Positions 10,901 through 19,265 of a DNA stretch of 64,000 nt are shown here, one piece after another. Position 1 is the first letter of the stretch. Each line of letters begins with the position of its first letter. The notes under the pieces were generated by a model that searched no databases, had not been told where the DNA came from, and worked only from the letters and a program-made list of their open reading frames with translations. Source of the DNA: Massilia sp. W12 (lineage in GTDB: Bacteria > Pseudomonadota > Gammaproteobacteria > Burkholderiales > Burkholderiaceae_D); assembly GCF_037300705.1 (NCBI RefSeq), contig NZ_CP147776.1, positions 6,072,892 to 6,136,891 on the forward strand. Reading direction: 5' to 3'. The position numbers and the translations under genes were made by a program.

Positions 10901-13900
10901 AGGATGCGCCATCCAGCCAGCCGGAATTGGCGCCTGAGGCGTCGCTGTTGCCGGTCAGCGCGGAAGCGGATGCGCCGATCGAGGCGGCTGCGCTGGAAAT
11001 CAATTTGACTGAGCCGGAAGAAACTGAGCAAGACGCGCCGGCTCTGGATGCCTTGGCAGCGGATTTGCAAGCGGCGGAAATCGAATTGGCGGCCTTGAGC
11101 GCTGAAGCCGGTGACGCCGCTCTCGACGCAGCGGCATTGCCGGAGCTGAGCGCGCAAGACGCGCAGCCACAGCCGCCGCAACTGGACGCCACGTCAATCG
11201 CTCTTGAAGACAGCGCGACCAGCCTGGATTTTGCGCTGGAACTGCCGCAGTCTGAGGCTGCGCCGGTAGCGCCTGAGCATGACGCTGCCGTCGCGCCTGA
11301 GGCGGAATTGCACGAAATAGACGCGCTTTTGCATGCGCCTGAGTCCTTGTCTGCGCAGTCGGGCGAAGCGCTCGAAGTGGGCGCTGACGTTGGCGCTGCG
11401 CCTGAGACCGCACTGGAATCGCTTGCGGCGCCTGAAGACGCCGTGCCGCAACTGAGCGAAGCGCTGCCAGAGCAGAGCGAAGCGCAACTGCCGGATCCGG
11501 CGGAATTGCAGGCGCTGCAGGATGAATTGGCGCAAATCAGCGCCTTGGCGCAGGAAGCGGATGCGCCAGTGGCGCAGAGCGGGACAGAACAGGCAGACGA
11601 TGCCCTGTCTTTGCCGTCAGCTGAGCCGGACGCCGCCTTGTCGCCGCTGGACGGGGCGGCAAGCGGGAGCGCGCTGGATGACAGCATTCCTGAATTGAGC
11701 GCAGCGCTGAGCGAAGCAGACTTGGCGCAAGCGGATGATATCGACTCGCCCGAGGCGCTTACTGCACCGCAAGCCGGCTTGGATGCGCTGCCCGCGCAGG
11801 AAGCAGTCGGACAAGCCGCACAGGAAGAAGCGCCGGCAGCTGTGGCAGAGCAAGCGCAAGTCGAAGCGCCACTTGAAGCGGCAACTGACAGCCTGCCAGA
11901 TTTGGATGTTGCGCTGGCAGAACTGCAAGCGCTGGCGAGCGAAGCGGAGACCTTGCAAGCCGACGCTGCCCCAGCCGTGGAAGCGGCGGTTTTGCCACAG
12001 GAAACCATGGCCCCGCCGCAAACAGCCGCACCGGAAAATATGAAACGGATTGGCAATCTGGAAATCAGTTTGCCGCTGTTCAATATTTACATGGCGGAAA
12101 CCGATTCCATCGTGCGCCGTTTGGCCCAGGAATTTGCGGCATGGCGCAATGACAGCCAACGTCCGCTGGCGGCGCAAGCGGTGCAGGCCGTGCATTCCCT
12201 GTCCGGCAGCTCCGCCACTGTCGGCTTTGCTGAAATGCAGGAGTTGGCATACACCTTTGAAAAAGTGTTGGATCATTTGCGCCGTCATCCGGTGCAAATG
12301 GAAGAGGTCGATTTTGACCTGCTGGATCAAGTGGTGGATTGCATCAGCGCCATGCTGAACGGATTTGCGCAAGGCCAGGCCAGCCAGCCGCAAGCAGAAC
12401 TGATCAGCCGTTTGCGCGCCTGGCAACAGGATTGCGCAGCCCGTCCGGTGCTTAAAATTGTGCAGCCGGAACCGGTCAGCGGCCCATCCACCCTGGATGA
12501 ATTGGAAGCGCGCTTGCTGGCGGAAGGCGCCACGCTTGAGCAATTGGAACAACTGGCGAATATCGCCATCAGCGACGATGTCAGCTTGCAAGACTTGTTG
12601 GCGCAATTGGGTGTGGGCGTCGCTGCTCCTGCGCTGACGGCGGAAGCGCCGCTGGAACTGGAGGCCGTGGCGGCGGCAGAAGACGCCGCGCCGCTGGAAG
12701 AGGCCGCGCTGGTGGAAGAAGCCGCTCCGTTGGAAGAAGCCGCTCCGTTGGAAGAAGCCGCTCCAGTGGCCGAATCTGCGCCGCTTGAAGCGACGCATGA
12801 AATCAGTGTCGCTACCCTGGTTGACAGCACCGCAGCGCCAGTGGAAAGCGCGCCGGAACAAGCGGGTGCGCCGGAATTGCCGTTTGAGGAAATGTATCGC
12901 GCCGTGGTGCCGCCGGAAGTGGTGCAGGCGCTGGATCAGGCCAAAGCAGAGCAGGAAGAGGCAGAGCGCGCCGCCGCATTGGCGCTGCAGCAAGTGGCGC
13001 AAGAGCAGGCGCGCCTGCAAGCGGAGCAGGAGCAGGCGGAAGCGGAAGCCGAGCGCGCCGCCGCAGCCCAGGCAGCAGAACAGGCCGCAGCAGCCGAAGC
13101 CCCAGCGGCCTCCGTCTTGCGCGAAGACGCCGTGGTGCTGGAAACCGCATCCCTGCTCAACGACGAGTTGGACCCCGATCTGTTGCCGGTGTTTATCGAA
13201 GAAGGACGCGATTTATTGCCGCAAGTGGGCAGCCAATTGCGCGCCTGGCAGCAAAATCCGGCGGATACCCAATATCCCAAGTCTTTGCTGCGCTTGCTGC
13301 ATACCGTCAAGGGCAGCGCGCGGATGGCAGGCGCGATGCGTCTTGGCCAGCATGCGCATGAAATCGAAACCCGGATTGAAAACATCATGCATCTGGGGCC
13401 GATTTCGCCGCAATCCTGCGAAGAATTGCTGGCGCATTACGACCATTCGGTGCACCTGTTTGAAGTCTTGCAAAATCCGGAACTGGCGCAGCAGCCGGCC
13501 CCGGTCTTGCCAGCCGCAGGCGTGATTGCGCCGGCGCAAGAGCAGTCCATCACACTCGACGCCACACCGGCGCCGCGTATCGCGCCGCCGCTTAAGACTG
13601 CGCCGGTGGCGACCGCGCCGACCCCGCTGGTGCGTGTGCGGGCGGATATTCTTGACCGTCTGGTGAACCAGGCTGGTGAAGTCTCGATCGCCCGTTCCAA
13701 GCTGGAAAATGAGGTGGATCAACTGCGTCAGGCATTGAACGAATTCAATGAAAACGTGGGCCGTTTGCGCGCCCAGTTGCGTGAGGTGGAAATTCAGGCT
13801 GAATCGCAAATCATCAGCTCGCGCTCGATGCAGCAGGATCGCGAATTCGACCCGCTCGAATTCGACCGTTTCACCCGTCTGCAGGAATTGACCCGTATGA

Positions 13901-15510
13901 TGGCCGAGAGCGTCAACGACGTCGCCTCGGTGCAAGAAGGGTTGACGCGCGTGGTGGATCGCGCCGGCGCCGACTTGGCCACGCAAGCGCGCCTGACGCG
14001 CGACCTGCAACAGGACTTGATGCGGGTGCGCATGGTGCCCTTCTCCAGTATTTCTGAACGTCTGTTCCGCGTCACGCGTCAGGCGGCGAAAGACGTGGAC
14101 AAGCGCGTCAATCTGGATATTCGCGGCGCTTCGGTTGAAATCGACCGCTCGGTGCTGGAAAAAATGGCCGGCCCGTTTGAACATTTGCTGCGGAATGCGG
14201 TGGCGCACGGGATTGAAAGCCGGGCCGACCGTAAAGCCGCCGGTAAGAGCGAAATTGGCGAACTGGCGGTGGAAATCCGGCAGGAAGGTAATGAGGTGGT
14301 GATCAGCTTCCGCGATGACGGCGCCGGTCTGAACCTGACCCGGATTCGCGCCAAAGCGCGTGAAGTCGGCTTGCTGGCGCCGGATGCGGATATCAGCGAC
14401 GCTGAGGCGATGAGCCTGATTTTTGAACCGGGATTCTCGACCCAGGCTGAATTGACCGAGCTGGCCGGGCGCGGCGTTGGTATGGACGTGGTGCGTTCAG
14501 AAGCCGCCGGGCTGGGCGGGCGGGTGGAAACCCGTTCTGAAGCCGGCAAGGGCGCGCAATTCACTATTCACCTTCCGCTCACGCTGGCGGTGACGCAGGT
14601 GGTCTTGTTGTCCACCGGCGGCAAGACATTTGCCATTCCCTCGGTGCTGGTGGAGCAGGTGCAGCAGCTCAAAACCCAATTCCTGGAAGCGGCTTACCGC
14701 GATGGCAGCGTGCAATGGCAGGGCCAGCAAGTGCCCATGCACTATCTGTCGGCATTGCTGGGCGATACCCAGGCGGTGCCGCTGGGGCAGCGCTACAGCC
14801 CGGTGATTGTGGTCAAGAGTGGTCATGAGCGGGTCGCGGTGCACGTCGATGAAGTGTTGGGCAATCGAGAAGTGGTGGTGAAAAACATTGGCCCGCAATT
14901 GGCGCGTATGCCCGGCATCGCCGGCGCCACTGTGCTCGGTTCCGGCGATATCGTGATGATTTTGAACCCGGTGCCGCTGGCGCAGCGCTTTGCTTCCCAT
15001 GCAGAGCGGCGTGCAATGGAAATTCAGGCCAAGGCGGAGGAAGAAGGCATGACGCAGGCGGCAGAAGCCTTGCCGCTGGAAGCTGCGCCGGCCCCGCAAG
15101 CCCCGCTTGAGACGCCGCCGCCGGCAGAAGACAGCGGCATGCGCAAACTGCCTATCGTGATGGTGGTGGACGATTCGCTGACCGTGCGCAAAGTGACGCA
15201 ACGCTTCCTGGTGCGTGAAGGTTTCCAAGTGGTGCTGGCGAAAGACGGCCAGGACGCGCTGGAGCAATTGCAAACCATCACGCCGGACGTGATGCTGGTG
15301 GATATTGAAATGCCGCGTATGGATGGCTTCGACTTGACGCGAAATGTGCGTAATGACGAAAGAACCGCGAATACGCCGATTATCATGATCACCTCGCGCA
15401 CGGCGGATAAGCATCGCAACTATGCTTTGGAGTTGGGCGTCAATGCCTACTTCGGCAAACCCTTCCAGGAAGATCAGTTGCTGGAAGCGATCAACAGCTT
15501 TGTGCGTTGA
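7906..15510 (+). CDS. chpA: Giant hybrid chemotaxis kinase ChpA (CheA-like, with receiver)
   Basis: A 2534-residue CheA-type histidine kinase for pilus chemosensing. The N-terminal ~600 residues are an alpha-helical region as in other ChpA proteins. Phosphotransfer (HPt) sites follow at His748 (FHTLKGSGRM) and His1799 (LHTVKGSARM). A third HPt-like site at His1430 reads HSLSGS, losing the usual Lys. Between about 830 and 1370 runs an Ala/Pro/Glu linker with degenerate EISAEAEPVVAE-type repeats, and a second such linker sits near 1590-1720. The CheA core follows: dimerisation segment (LVNQAGEVSIARSKLENEV), ATPase with N-box LLRNAVAHGIESR near 2095-2106, a CheW-like domain, and a C-terminal receiver with Asp2422/Asp2423 and phospho-Asp2466. 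Length is at the upper end for the family, mostly because of the linkers. The final gene of the pil set. Confidence 0.95.
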   Translation: MTNQFPGNQDALLDSFDTGPLSWVIGEIRDSLARSKTAIADGVAADDEGKSTLLAHAKTYLHQAHGALQIVDVDGVALITETVEDLIDRIKAGQLPFDQGNADAIGGAYQAVVEYLEELLAGARPQPVRLFPYYRSLLEVRGAERIHPADLFFPNLSIRPQLAANPKGAKVDYTALRLRFEKSLLMFLKTGDKDKALPLVEIVATVEKAQENGQSHAFWWVLLGFAETVSEGQAPADTFVKQLFGRINLQIRRLAEGSASISERLLRDALFFVARAAEPNPRVRQIRSVYQLDGMVPRDYERPRYGQIDSAALALAKDKLNQAKTLWSRIADDDANMWPAFGAEMLALTEASEKLNAPALTKLLRELNGITNAAHGKLNQALGLEIATDLLFVENSLEHITRLPEDFANRAEALSARLLSLLAGETPSESAQWMDDLARAAQQRQTVLALATEMKANLRNVEKVLDEYFLDPSKHAALSQVDPALYQIGGALALLDQNDAQAAVLHTQAAIRRFASPQGARDEVAERQAMQNVAQNLGALGFFIEMLPSNFEGAKNRFTFDPDSGLYSANPLERSGAAIHVEVAPLDGHSATEESDSNEEVLTVEQELLLHQQQSAELAANLAAHPEDVKLQEQLKESLQQVRKDAALLDNPEAKERAQAAIDMLERADFAAARETISGAGPVETPAPTPAPTPAPAPATDDAVDAELLEIFIMEADEVLAFVQQNVPESRRAPHNQDLLTTIRRSFHTLKGSGRMVGLQVFAEAAASIEQVMNLWLADAKPGNDDLYALLDYAAAELFAWVEEIKEKGQSGRSSWQIVNAAGRVKAGGKFELDAAPPPAAEPAPTPAPTLAPAPTPAPEPAPAPSPAPELAPVELAAELAPEISLPPEVPAEISAEPVFTLPEISAEAEPVVAEEISVEAEPVVAEEISAAAEPVASEEISIEIEPAMPEESSAPELDMAAELESMLAELPELQTNEGLSPQEEAASAVSVIELSQAQDAPSSQPELAPEASLLPVSAEADAPIEAAALEINLTEPEETEQDAPALDALAADLQAAEIELAALSAEAGDAALDAAALPELSAQDAQPQPPQLDATSIALEDSATSLDFALELPQSEAAPVAPEHDAAVAPEAELHEIDALLHAPESLSAQSGEALEVGADVGAAPETALESLAAPEDAVPQLSEALPEQSEAQLPDPAELQALQDELAQISALAQEADAPVAQSGTEQADDALSLPSAEPDAALSPLDGAASGSALDDSIPELSAALSEADLAQADDIDSPEALTAPQAGLDALPAQEAVGQAAQEEAPAAVAEQAQVEAPLEAATDSLPDLDVALAELQALASEAETLQADAAPAVEAAVLPQETMAPPQTAAPENMKRIGNLEISLPLFNIYMAETDSIVRRLAQEFAAWRNDSQRPLAAQAVQAVHSLSGSSATVGFAEMQELAYTFEKVLDHLRRHPVQMEEVDFDLLDQVVDCISAMLNGFAQGQASQPQAELISRLRAWQQDCAARPVLKIVQPEPVSGPSTLDELEARLLAEGATLEQLEQLANIAISDDVSLQDLLAQLGVGVAAPALTAEAPLELEAVAAAEDAAPLEEAALVEEAAPLEEAAPLEEAAPVAESAPLEATHEISVATLVDSTAAPVESAPEQAGAPELPFEEMYRAVVPPEVVQALDQAKAEQEEAERAAALALQQVAQEQARLQAEQEQAEAEAERAAAAQAAEQAAAAEAPAASVLREDAVVLETASLLNDELDPDLLPVFIEEGRDLLPQVGSQLRAWQQNPADTQYPKSLLRLLHTVKGSARMAGAMRLGQHAHEIETRIENIMHLGPISPQSCEELLAHYDHSVHLFEVLQNPELAQQPAPVLPAAGVIAPAQEQSITLDATPAPRIAPPLKTAPVATAPTPLVRVRADILDRLVNQAGEVSIARSKLENEVDQLRQALNEFNENVGRLRAQLREVEIQAESQIISSRSMQQDREFDPLEFDRFTRLQELTRMMAESVNDVASVQEGLTRVVDRAGADLATQARLTRDLQQDLMRVRMVPFSSISERLFRVTRQAAKDVDKRVNLDIRGASVEIDRSVLEKMAGPFEHLLRNAVAHGIESRADRKAAGKSEIGELAVEIRQEGNEVVISFRDDGAGLNLTRIRAKAREVGLLAPDADISDAEAMSLIFEPGFSTQAELTELAGRGVGMDVVRSEAAGLGGRVETRSEAGKGAQFTIHLPLTLAVTQVVLLSTGGKTFAIPSVLVEQVQQLKTQFLEAAYRDGSVQWQGQQVPMHYLSALLGDTQAVPLGQRYSPVIVVKSGHERVAVHVDEVLGNREVVVKNIGPQLARMPGIAGATVLGSGDIVMILNPVPLAQRFASHAERRAMEIQAKAEEEGMTQAAEALPLEAAPAPQAPLETPPPAEDSGMRKLPIVMVVDDSLTVRKVTQRFLVREGFQVVLAKDGQDALEQLQTITPDVMLVDIEMPRMDGFDLTRNVRNDERTANTPIIMITSRTADKHRNYALELGVNAYFGKPFQEDQLLEAINSFVR
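10390..12010 (+). repeat. Ala/Pro/Glu-rich low-complexity region inside chpA
   Basis: About 540 codons rich in Ala, Pro, Glu, Leu, Gln and Ser, beginning with a Pro-Ala-Thr tract (APTPAPTLAPAPTPAPEPAP) and moving to imperfect EEISxEAEPVVA units and acidic helices. It separates the first HPt domain from the second. It is likely a disordered or weakly helical tether. Direct DNA repeats are visible at 10621-10740. Confidence 0.8.
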
Positions 15511-15531
15511 TCTTGTCAGGATGCGCTGCGC

Positions 15532-15864
15532 ATGAGTGATGCCTGTTTGACCTGCGGCGCTTGTTGCACCTGGTTTCGGGTCAGTTTTTACTGGGCCGAA
15601 ACCGACGCACACCCGGGCGGCACGGTGCCGGCGCATCTGACAATACCGATCAGTCCGCATCTGGTGGCGATGCGTGGAACGGAGAGCAAACCGGCTCGCT
15701 GTGTCGCGCTGCAAGGCGAGCCTGGGCAGCAGGTCGGCTGCAGCATCTACCCCTTACGCTCGTCCACCTGCCGCGAATTCCAGGCTGGCGAAGCGCGTTG
15801 CAATCAACTGCGCCAGGCGCGCGGTTTGCCCGCTTTGCCAGCGCCGGATGCTGCGCCGCAATGA
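15532..15864 (+). CDS. YkgJ-type cysteine cluster protein
   Basis: A 110-residue protein beginning with a CxxCxxCC motif (Cys5, Cys8, Cys11, Cys12), plus a second Cys-rich part (GCSIYPLRSSTCREF). This pattern defines the YkgJ / zinc- or iron-chelating cluster family, whose role is unsettled; metal binding is the usual suggestion. It starts 22 bases after chpA on the same strand, so it may be cotranscribed, though a link to pili is not established. Confidence 0.85.
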   Translation: MSDACLTCGACCTWFRVSFYWAETDAHPGGTVPAHLTIPISPHLVAMRGTESKPARCVALQGEPGQQVGCSIYPLRSSTCREFQAGEARCNQLRQARGLPALPAPDAAPQ

Positions 15865-15956
15865 CGAAAAATCTCCTGACAACCCTCAAGTTCCACATGC
15901 CTCTGCCGTAAAAGGTATAGATAAGGCGCAGTGGGTTTGCGCATCAGGAGAGCATC

Positions 15957-16154
15957 ATGGACGTGAACGGAATCAATCGCTTAGCCAGCAGCGTGGCCGA
16001 TGCCGGCTTGAAGCAGGAGGCCAGTTTTGCCGTGCTGAAAAAAGCAATGAAGATTGAGAGCGAAAGCGCGGCGACATTGTTGGAGACCATCCAACCCGTC
16101 TCCAAAGTCAGTCTGCCGGCCCATCTGGGCCGCAACATCAACACCACAGCATAA
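15957..16154 (+). CDS. YjfB-like putative motility protein
   Basis: A 65-residue protein that fits the small YjfB family. It opens with MDVNGINRLASSVADAG and has a central AVLKKAMKIESESAATLLETI helix. Family members are often encoded near flagellar, chemotaxis or motility genes, but their mechanism is unknown. It follows the chp cluster on the same strand, with AGGAG-like bases before the ATG, and is followed by a likely terminator. Confidence 0.75.
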   Translation: MDVNGINRLASSVADAGLKQEASFAVLKKAMKIESESAATLLETIQPVSKVSLPAHLGRNINTTA

Positions 16155-16158
16155 ATCC

Positions 16159-16187
16159 GGCGCGTCGTTTGGCGCGCTGTTTTTTTA
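16159..16187 (+). terminator. Rho-independent terminator after the yjfB-like gene
   Basis: GCGCG and CGCGC arms around a short loop, followed by seven T (TGTTTTTTTATC). It lies directly after the stop codon of the 65-residue gene. Confidence 0.65.
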
Positions 16188-16307
16188 TCCCCCTCATTGT
16201 TTGTCAGTGCGCCGGGCCATGATTGCCCGCTGGCGCCTGTTTGGCGCCGCTGGAAATTGTTTCTTCCTGCGTCAACAGAGCAGGCATGCAACCCGTTCTG
16301 GGCATGA

Positions 16308-16337
16308 AAGGCGCGCGGTTTGCTGGCGCCTTTTTTT
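16308..16337 (+). terminator. Terminator or attenuator upstream of the Lys/His-rich peptide gene
   Basis: Perfect 8-base arms AAAGGCGC and GCGCCTTT, with the T tract continuing for seven bases, end only 26 bases before the ATG at 16363. A terminator here would stop transcripts before the gene, so it may close a small RNA or upstream transcript or act as an attenuator. Confidence 0.6.
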
Positions 16338-16362
16338 GCAGCATCACTAAAGGGAAATCATC

Positions 16363-16554
16363 ATGAAGAAACTGATTGCAGCCATCATCGCCGCTACTTT
16401 TGCAATGGGCAGCGCGCATGCACAAACCCTGAGCCCGAGCGCGAACCCTGTCGCGCAAGTGGAGGCCAAAGCCAAACACGGCAAAAAGCATAAAAAAGTC
16501 CACTACAAGAAACACAAAAAGCACGGTAAGAAAATGGCAACTCCAGCCAGATAA
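16363..16554 (+). CDS. Secreted Lys/His-rich small protein
   Basis: 63 residues. Residues 1-21 form a clear signal peptide (MKKLIAAIIAATFAMGSAHA, cleaved after AHA). The mature part ends in a dense Lys/His tract (HGKKHKKVHYKKHKKHGKK). AAAGGGAAATC precedes the ATG. No family was recognised. His-rich exported peptides can bind metals, and the neighbouring bufferin operon makes a metal role attractive, but that is inference only. A strong terminator follows. Confidence 0.75.
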   Translation: MKKLIAAIIAATFAMGSAHAQTLSPSANPVAQVEAKAKHGKKHKKVHYKKHKKHGKKMATPAR

Positions 16555-16850
16555 TGATGGGATGCGGTGATTGCGCACACTGCAGTTGAGCGCGTCTATC
16601 CAATATTTGCAGCAGAGATTTTTTGATCTTTGATCAAAGCAGTACGAGCGGCTGACCTGGTCAGCCGTTTTTTTTACACAAGCCGTGTAAGGATTGCCGC
16701 GCCCGGCTCGACCAAAGCCTATCCATGTTGTCCTTGGCTTGCCAAAAGATACAAAAATTACTGTTTTCCATACGCAGGCAAAAGCAACAAGGTTATAGTT
16801 ATCACGCCCGTTCAGTACGGGTAATTATCCAATCTTCAAAGGAGAGATGT
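16555..16850 (+). other. Spacer upstream of the bufferin operon
   Basis: 296 bases without a gene. It contains a terminator (16649-16675), a 12-base palindrome CTTTGATCAAAG at 16628-16639, and a CCCGT/ACGGG hairpin at 16807-16821. A possible ECF-type promoter, TGTAAGG (16686-16692) and CTCGA (16708-16712), is weakly suggested; related operons are known to be driven by ECF sigma factors, but no such gene is in view. Confidence 0.4.
16649..16675 (+). terminator. Rho-independent terminator
   Basis: A perfect 8-base stem CGGCTGAC / GTCAGCCG with a CTG loop, followed by eight T. It separates the Lys/His-rich peptide gene from the bufferin operon. Confidence 0.9.
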
Positions 16851-17108
16851 ATGAACAAGCGTCAAGTTTTGTTGGCTGCGGCAGTGGCGACTCTGGTGGT
16901 GGCAAACGCACCGGTGCATGCAGCGAGCGATAAAGAAAAATGCTATGGCATTGCCCTGGCTGGCAAGAATGACTGCGCCTCTGCTGACGGTTCGCACTCC
17001 TGCGCCGGTCAGGCCAAGGCTGACAAACTGCCGGGCGAATGGAAATATGTCGCCAAAGGCACTTGTGAAAAATCTGGCGGCAAAACCACTCCTCCGGCGA
17101 AGAAGTAA
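16851..17108 (+). CDS. bufA: Bufferin-type metallophore precursor (DUF2282, BufA1)
   Basis: An 85-residue precursor with a signal peptide over about 1-24 and four cysteines in the mature part (Cys31, Cys42, Cys51, Cys72), in the KCYG, NDCAS, SHSCAGQ and KGTCEK contexts seen throughout the DUF2282 / bufferin-1 family. In the described systems, MNIO enzymes modify these cysteines and the exported peptide chelates copper. AAAGGAGAG gives a strong ribosome site for the ATG at 16851. The modifying enzyme follows 24 bases downstream, so the assignment is well supported by context. The metal is inferred from the family. Confidence 0.92.
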   Translation: MNKRQVLLAAAVATLVVANAPVHAASDKEKCYGIALAGKNDCASADGSHSCAGQAKADKLPGEWKYVAKGTCEKSGGKTTPPAKK

Positions 17109-17132
17109 TGGATGGATGCCGGGAGTGTGGAG

Positions 17133-18776
17133 ATGCATGATTGGCCCCAACTTGGTTTTGGCATTGCCTTGAAAACCGGACACTACCGGCATTTTTTGCA
17201 GGAAAAGCCGCGCGCCGATTGGCTGGAGGCGCACAGCGAAAATTATCTGGCCAGCGGTGGCTATGATGTCCATGTGCTGGAACGTTTGCGTGCGGATTAC
17301 CCCATCAGTTTGCACGGAATCGGCTTGGGCCTTGGTTCTGCGCGTGGCTATTCTCTTGACCATTTGCATCAATTGGCGCAGCTGGAAGCGCGCATCCAGC
17401 CCGCCTTGATGTCCGATCACCTATGCTGGGGCGCGCTGGCGGATCGGAATCTGAATGATTTGCTGCCGATTTCCTATACCAAACCTATGCTCGACCTGAT
17501 TTGCGAGCGTGTGGCGCAGGCGCAAGACATCCTCAAGCGCCGCATTTTATTGGAAAACGTATCGGCCTATGTGCGCTACCCGGACGCTTGCAGCGAAGCT
17601 ATGTTTTTGGCGGAAGTGGTGCGCCGCACCGGCTGTGGCGTTTTGCTGGATGTGAATAATCTGTACGTGAATCAGCGCAACCACGGTGAAGACCCGCATG
17701 CGGCGATTGCCGCGCTACCGTTGGGAAGCGTGGGTGAAATTCATTTAGCCGGGCATTTTGTGCGTGATGATGTGGTGATTGATGACCATGGCAGCGCGGT
17801 GATCGATCCGGTCTGGGATTTATACCGCGCCGCGCTGGCGCGTTTCGGGCCGGTCTCCAGCATGATCGAATGGGACACCAATGTGCCGGAGCTGGAAGTC
17901 TTGTTGGCACAAGCCGATTTGGCGCGCAGCCATGCAGCCGAAGTCTTGCGCGTGAGCGGCGCCGGGGCTTCCTCTGCGCCCGAGCTGGCGCCGGCGGATA
18001 TTGCCGCGCAACAGCAGCGTTTCGGCCTGGCCCTGTTTCAGCATGATCAGGGGACGCTTGCCGATGACTTCCGCATGCCGCCGGAAAATGAAAATTTTTC
18101 CGCAGAGGATTTACGCCGCCGCCGTTTTGCCGTGTATCGCGGCAATCTGCATGGGCATTGGAAACTGGCGCTCGGCTTGATGTATCCGGTGCTGAAAAAA
18201 TTATTGGGCGATACATTTTTTACCGGCCTGACGCGTGAATATGGCGCCGCAGCGCTGTCACAAAGCCCGGATCTGAATCAATTCGGTCTGCGCTTTCCGC
18301 ATTTTGTGCAGGAGTGCGAGTTGTTGCGCGACTATCCATATATGCCGGATTTGGCCCGCCTGGAATCTGCATTACATCAGGGATATTACGCTGCAGATGG
18401 CGCGCCGCTTGATCCTGCTGTGTTGGCGCAAGTGCAGCCGGAGCAACTGGACCATATGCATTTCCAGCTGCAACCGGCATGTTGCCTGTTGCGCAGCGAC
18501 TGGCCGGTTTTCAAGATCTGGCAGGCGCATCAGCAAGAACCGGTGGAAGATTTCAGCACTGACCCGGAACCATGCCATGTGCTGATTGTCAGGCCGCAAT
18601 GGTTTTGCCGGATTTTGTCCTTGACGCCAGCATCCTATGCCGCGTTGCAAGCCTTGCAGGATGGTCAAAGTTTGGGACAGGCTTTGGATCTCGCGCTGGA
18701 AATTGATGAGGACTATCCCTTCGTTACGGAGTTGCAGCAATGGCTGCAATATGGCGTGCTGCGCATGCCTGCTTAA
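17133..18776 (+). CDS. Fused MNIO modification enzyme and partner (BufB-BufC)
   Basis: A 547-residue protein joining two genes that are usually separate. Residues ~1-270 are a DUF692/MNIO multinuclear iron oxidase with a TIM-barrel pattern and likely metal ligands: His61 (SLHGIG), Asp95-His96 (MSDHLCW), Glu141-Asn142 (LENVS), Asp173 (LDVNN), His204 and His208 (HLAGH), Asp218-His219, and Glu246/Asp248 (EWDTN). After an Ala-rich linker (~271-295), residues ~296-547 match the BufC/HvfC DUF2063 partner, with the hallmark RRFAVYRGNLHGHWKLALG. Together they should install the Cys modification on the precursor. The ATG at 17133 has GGGAG at good spacing; one at 17112 adds seven residues and lacks a ribosome site. 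No stop or frameshift lies at the junction. Confidence 0.9.
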   Translation: MHDWPQLGFGIALKTGHYRHFLQEKPRADWLEAHSENYLASGGYDVHVLERLRADYPISLHGIGLGLGSARGYSLDHLHQLAQLEARIQPALMSDHLCWGALADRNLNDLLPISYTKPMLDLICERVAQAQDILKRRILLENVSAYVRYPDACSEAMFLAEVVRRTGCGVLLDVNNLYVNQRNHGEDPHAAIAALPLGSVGEIHLAGHFVRDDVVIDDHGSAVIDPVWDLYRAALARFGPVSSMIEWDTNVPELEVLLAQADLARSHAAEVLRVSGAGASSAPELAPADIAAQQQRFGLALFQHDQGTLADDFRMPPENENFSAEDLRRRRFAVYRGNLHGHWKLALGLMYPVLKKLLGDTFFTGLTREYGAAALSQSPDLNQFGLRFPHFVQECELLRDYPYMPDLARLESALHQGYYAADGAPLDPAVLAQVQPEQLDHMHFQLQPACCLLRSDWPVFKIWQAHQQEPVEDFSTDPEPCHVLIVRPQWFCRILSLTPASYAALQALQDGQSLGQALDLALEIDEDYPFVTELQQWLQYGVLRMPA

Positions 18777-18800
18777 TTTCAATCTTTTCAGGGTAAAAGC

Positions 18801-19265
18801 ATGAATATACTGTGGCGTGCGCAGCAGGCATTTGACCGTTTGGCGCATCAATGGGGCAGCCCGGTGTGCGGTTTGTTCTTGCGCGGCTTTGTCAGCTGGC
18901 AGTTTTTCAAATCGGGAATGGTGAAAATCAGCGATTGGGATGCCACGCTGGCCCTGTTCCGCGATGAGTACCAAGTGCCCGTCTTGCCGCCGGAATTGGC
19001 GGCTTTTGCCGGTACGGGCGGTGAGCTGTTGTTTCCGTTGTTGTTGGGCTTGGGCTTACTGGCGCGACCTGCTGCGCTGGCCCTGTTTGGCGTGAATCTG
19101 ATGGCGGTGATTTCCTATCCGCAGTTGCGCGAGTTCAGCTGTCCGGCCGCGCTGAATGATCATCTGTACTGGGGCATCATTTTGCTGGCCCTGACTTGTT
19201 ACGGCCCGGGCCGGATTTCGCTGGACGCCTGGCTTGCCCGGCGGCAGGGGCTTAACTCTGTTTAA
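18801..19265 (+). CDS. DoxX-family membrane protein of the bufferin operon
   Basis: A 154-residue integral membrane protein with about four hydrophobic helices. It has the RGFVSWQFFKSGMVKISDW opening typical of DoxX proteins. DoxX genes are regular last members of DUF2282-DUF692-DUF2063 operons. The function is unsettled; an envelope redox or transport role is often supposed. It starts 24 bases after the fused enzyme gene. Its 3' end overlaps the convergent S4-domain gene by 14 bases. Confidence 0.88.
   Translation: MNILWRAQQAFDRLAHQWGSPVCGLFLRGFVSWQFFKSGMVKISDWDATLALFRDEYQVPVLPPELAAFAGTGGELLFPLLLGLGLLARPAALALFGVNLMAVISYPQLREFSCPAALNDHLYWGIILLALTCYGPGRISLDAWLARRQGLNSV

Noticed and set aside
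10281..12083. A 600-codon open frame antisense to chpA
   Set aside because: Mirror of the Ala/Pro/Glu linker, giving Ser/Ala/Cys-rich nonsense. The sense kinase is certain.
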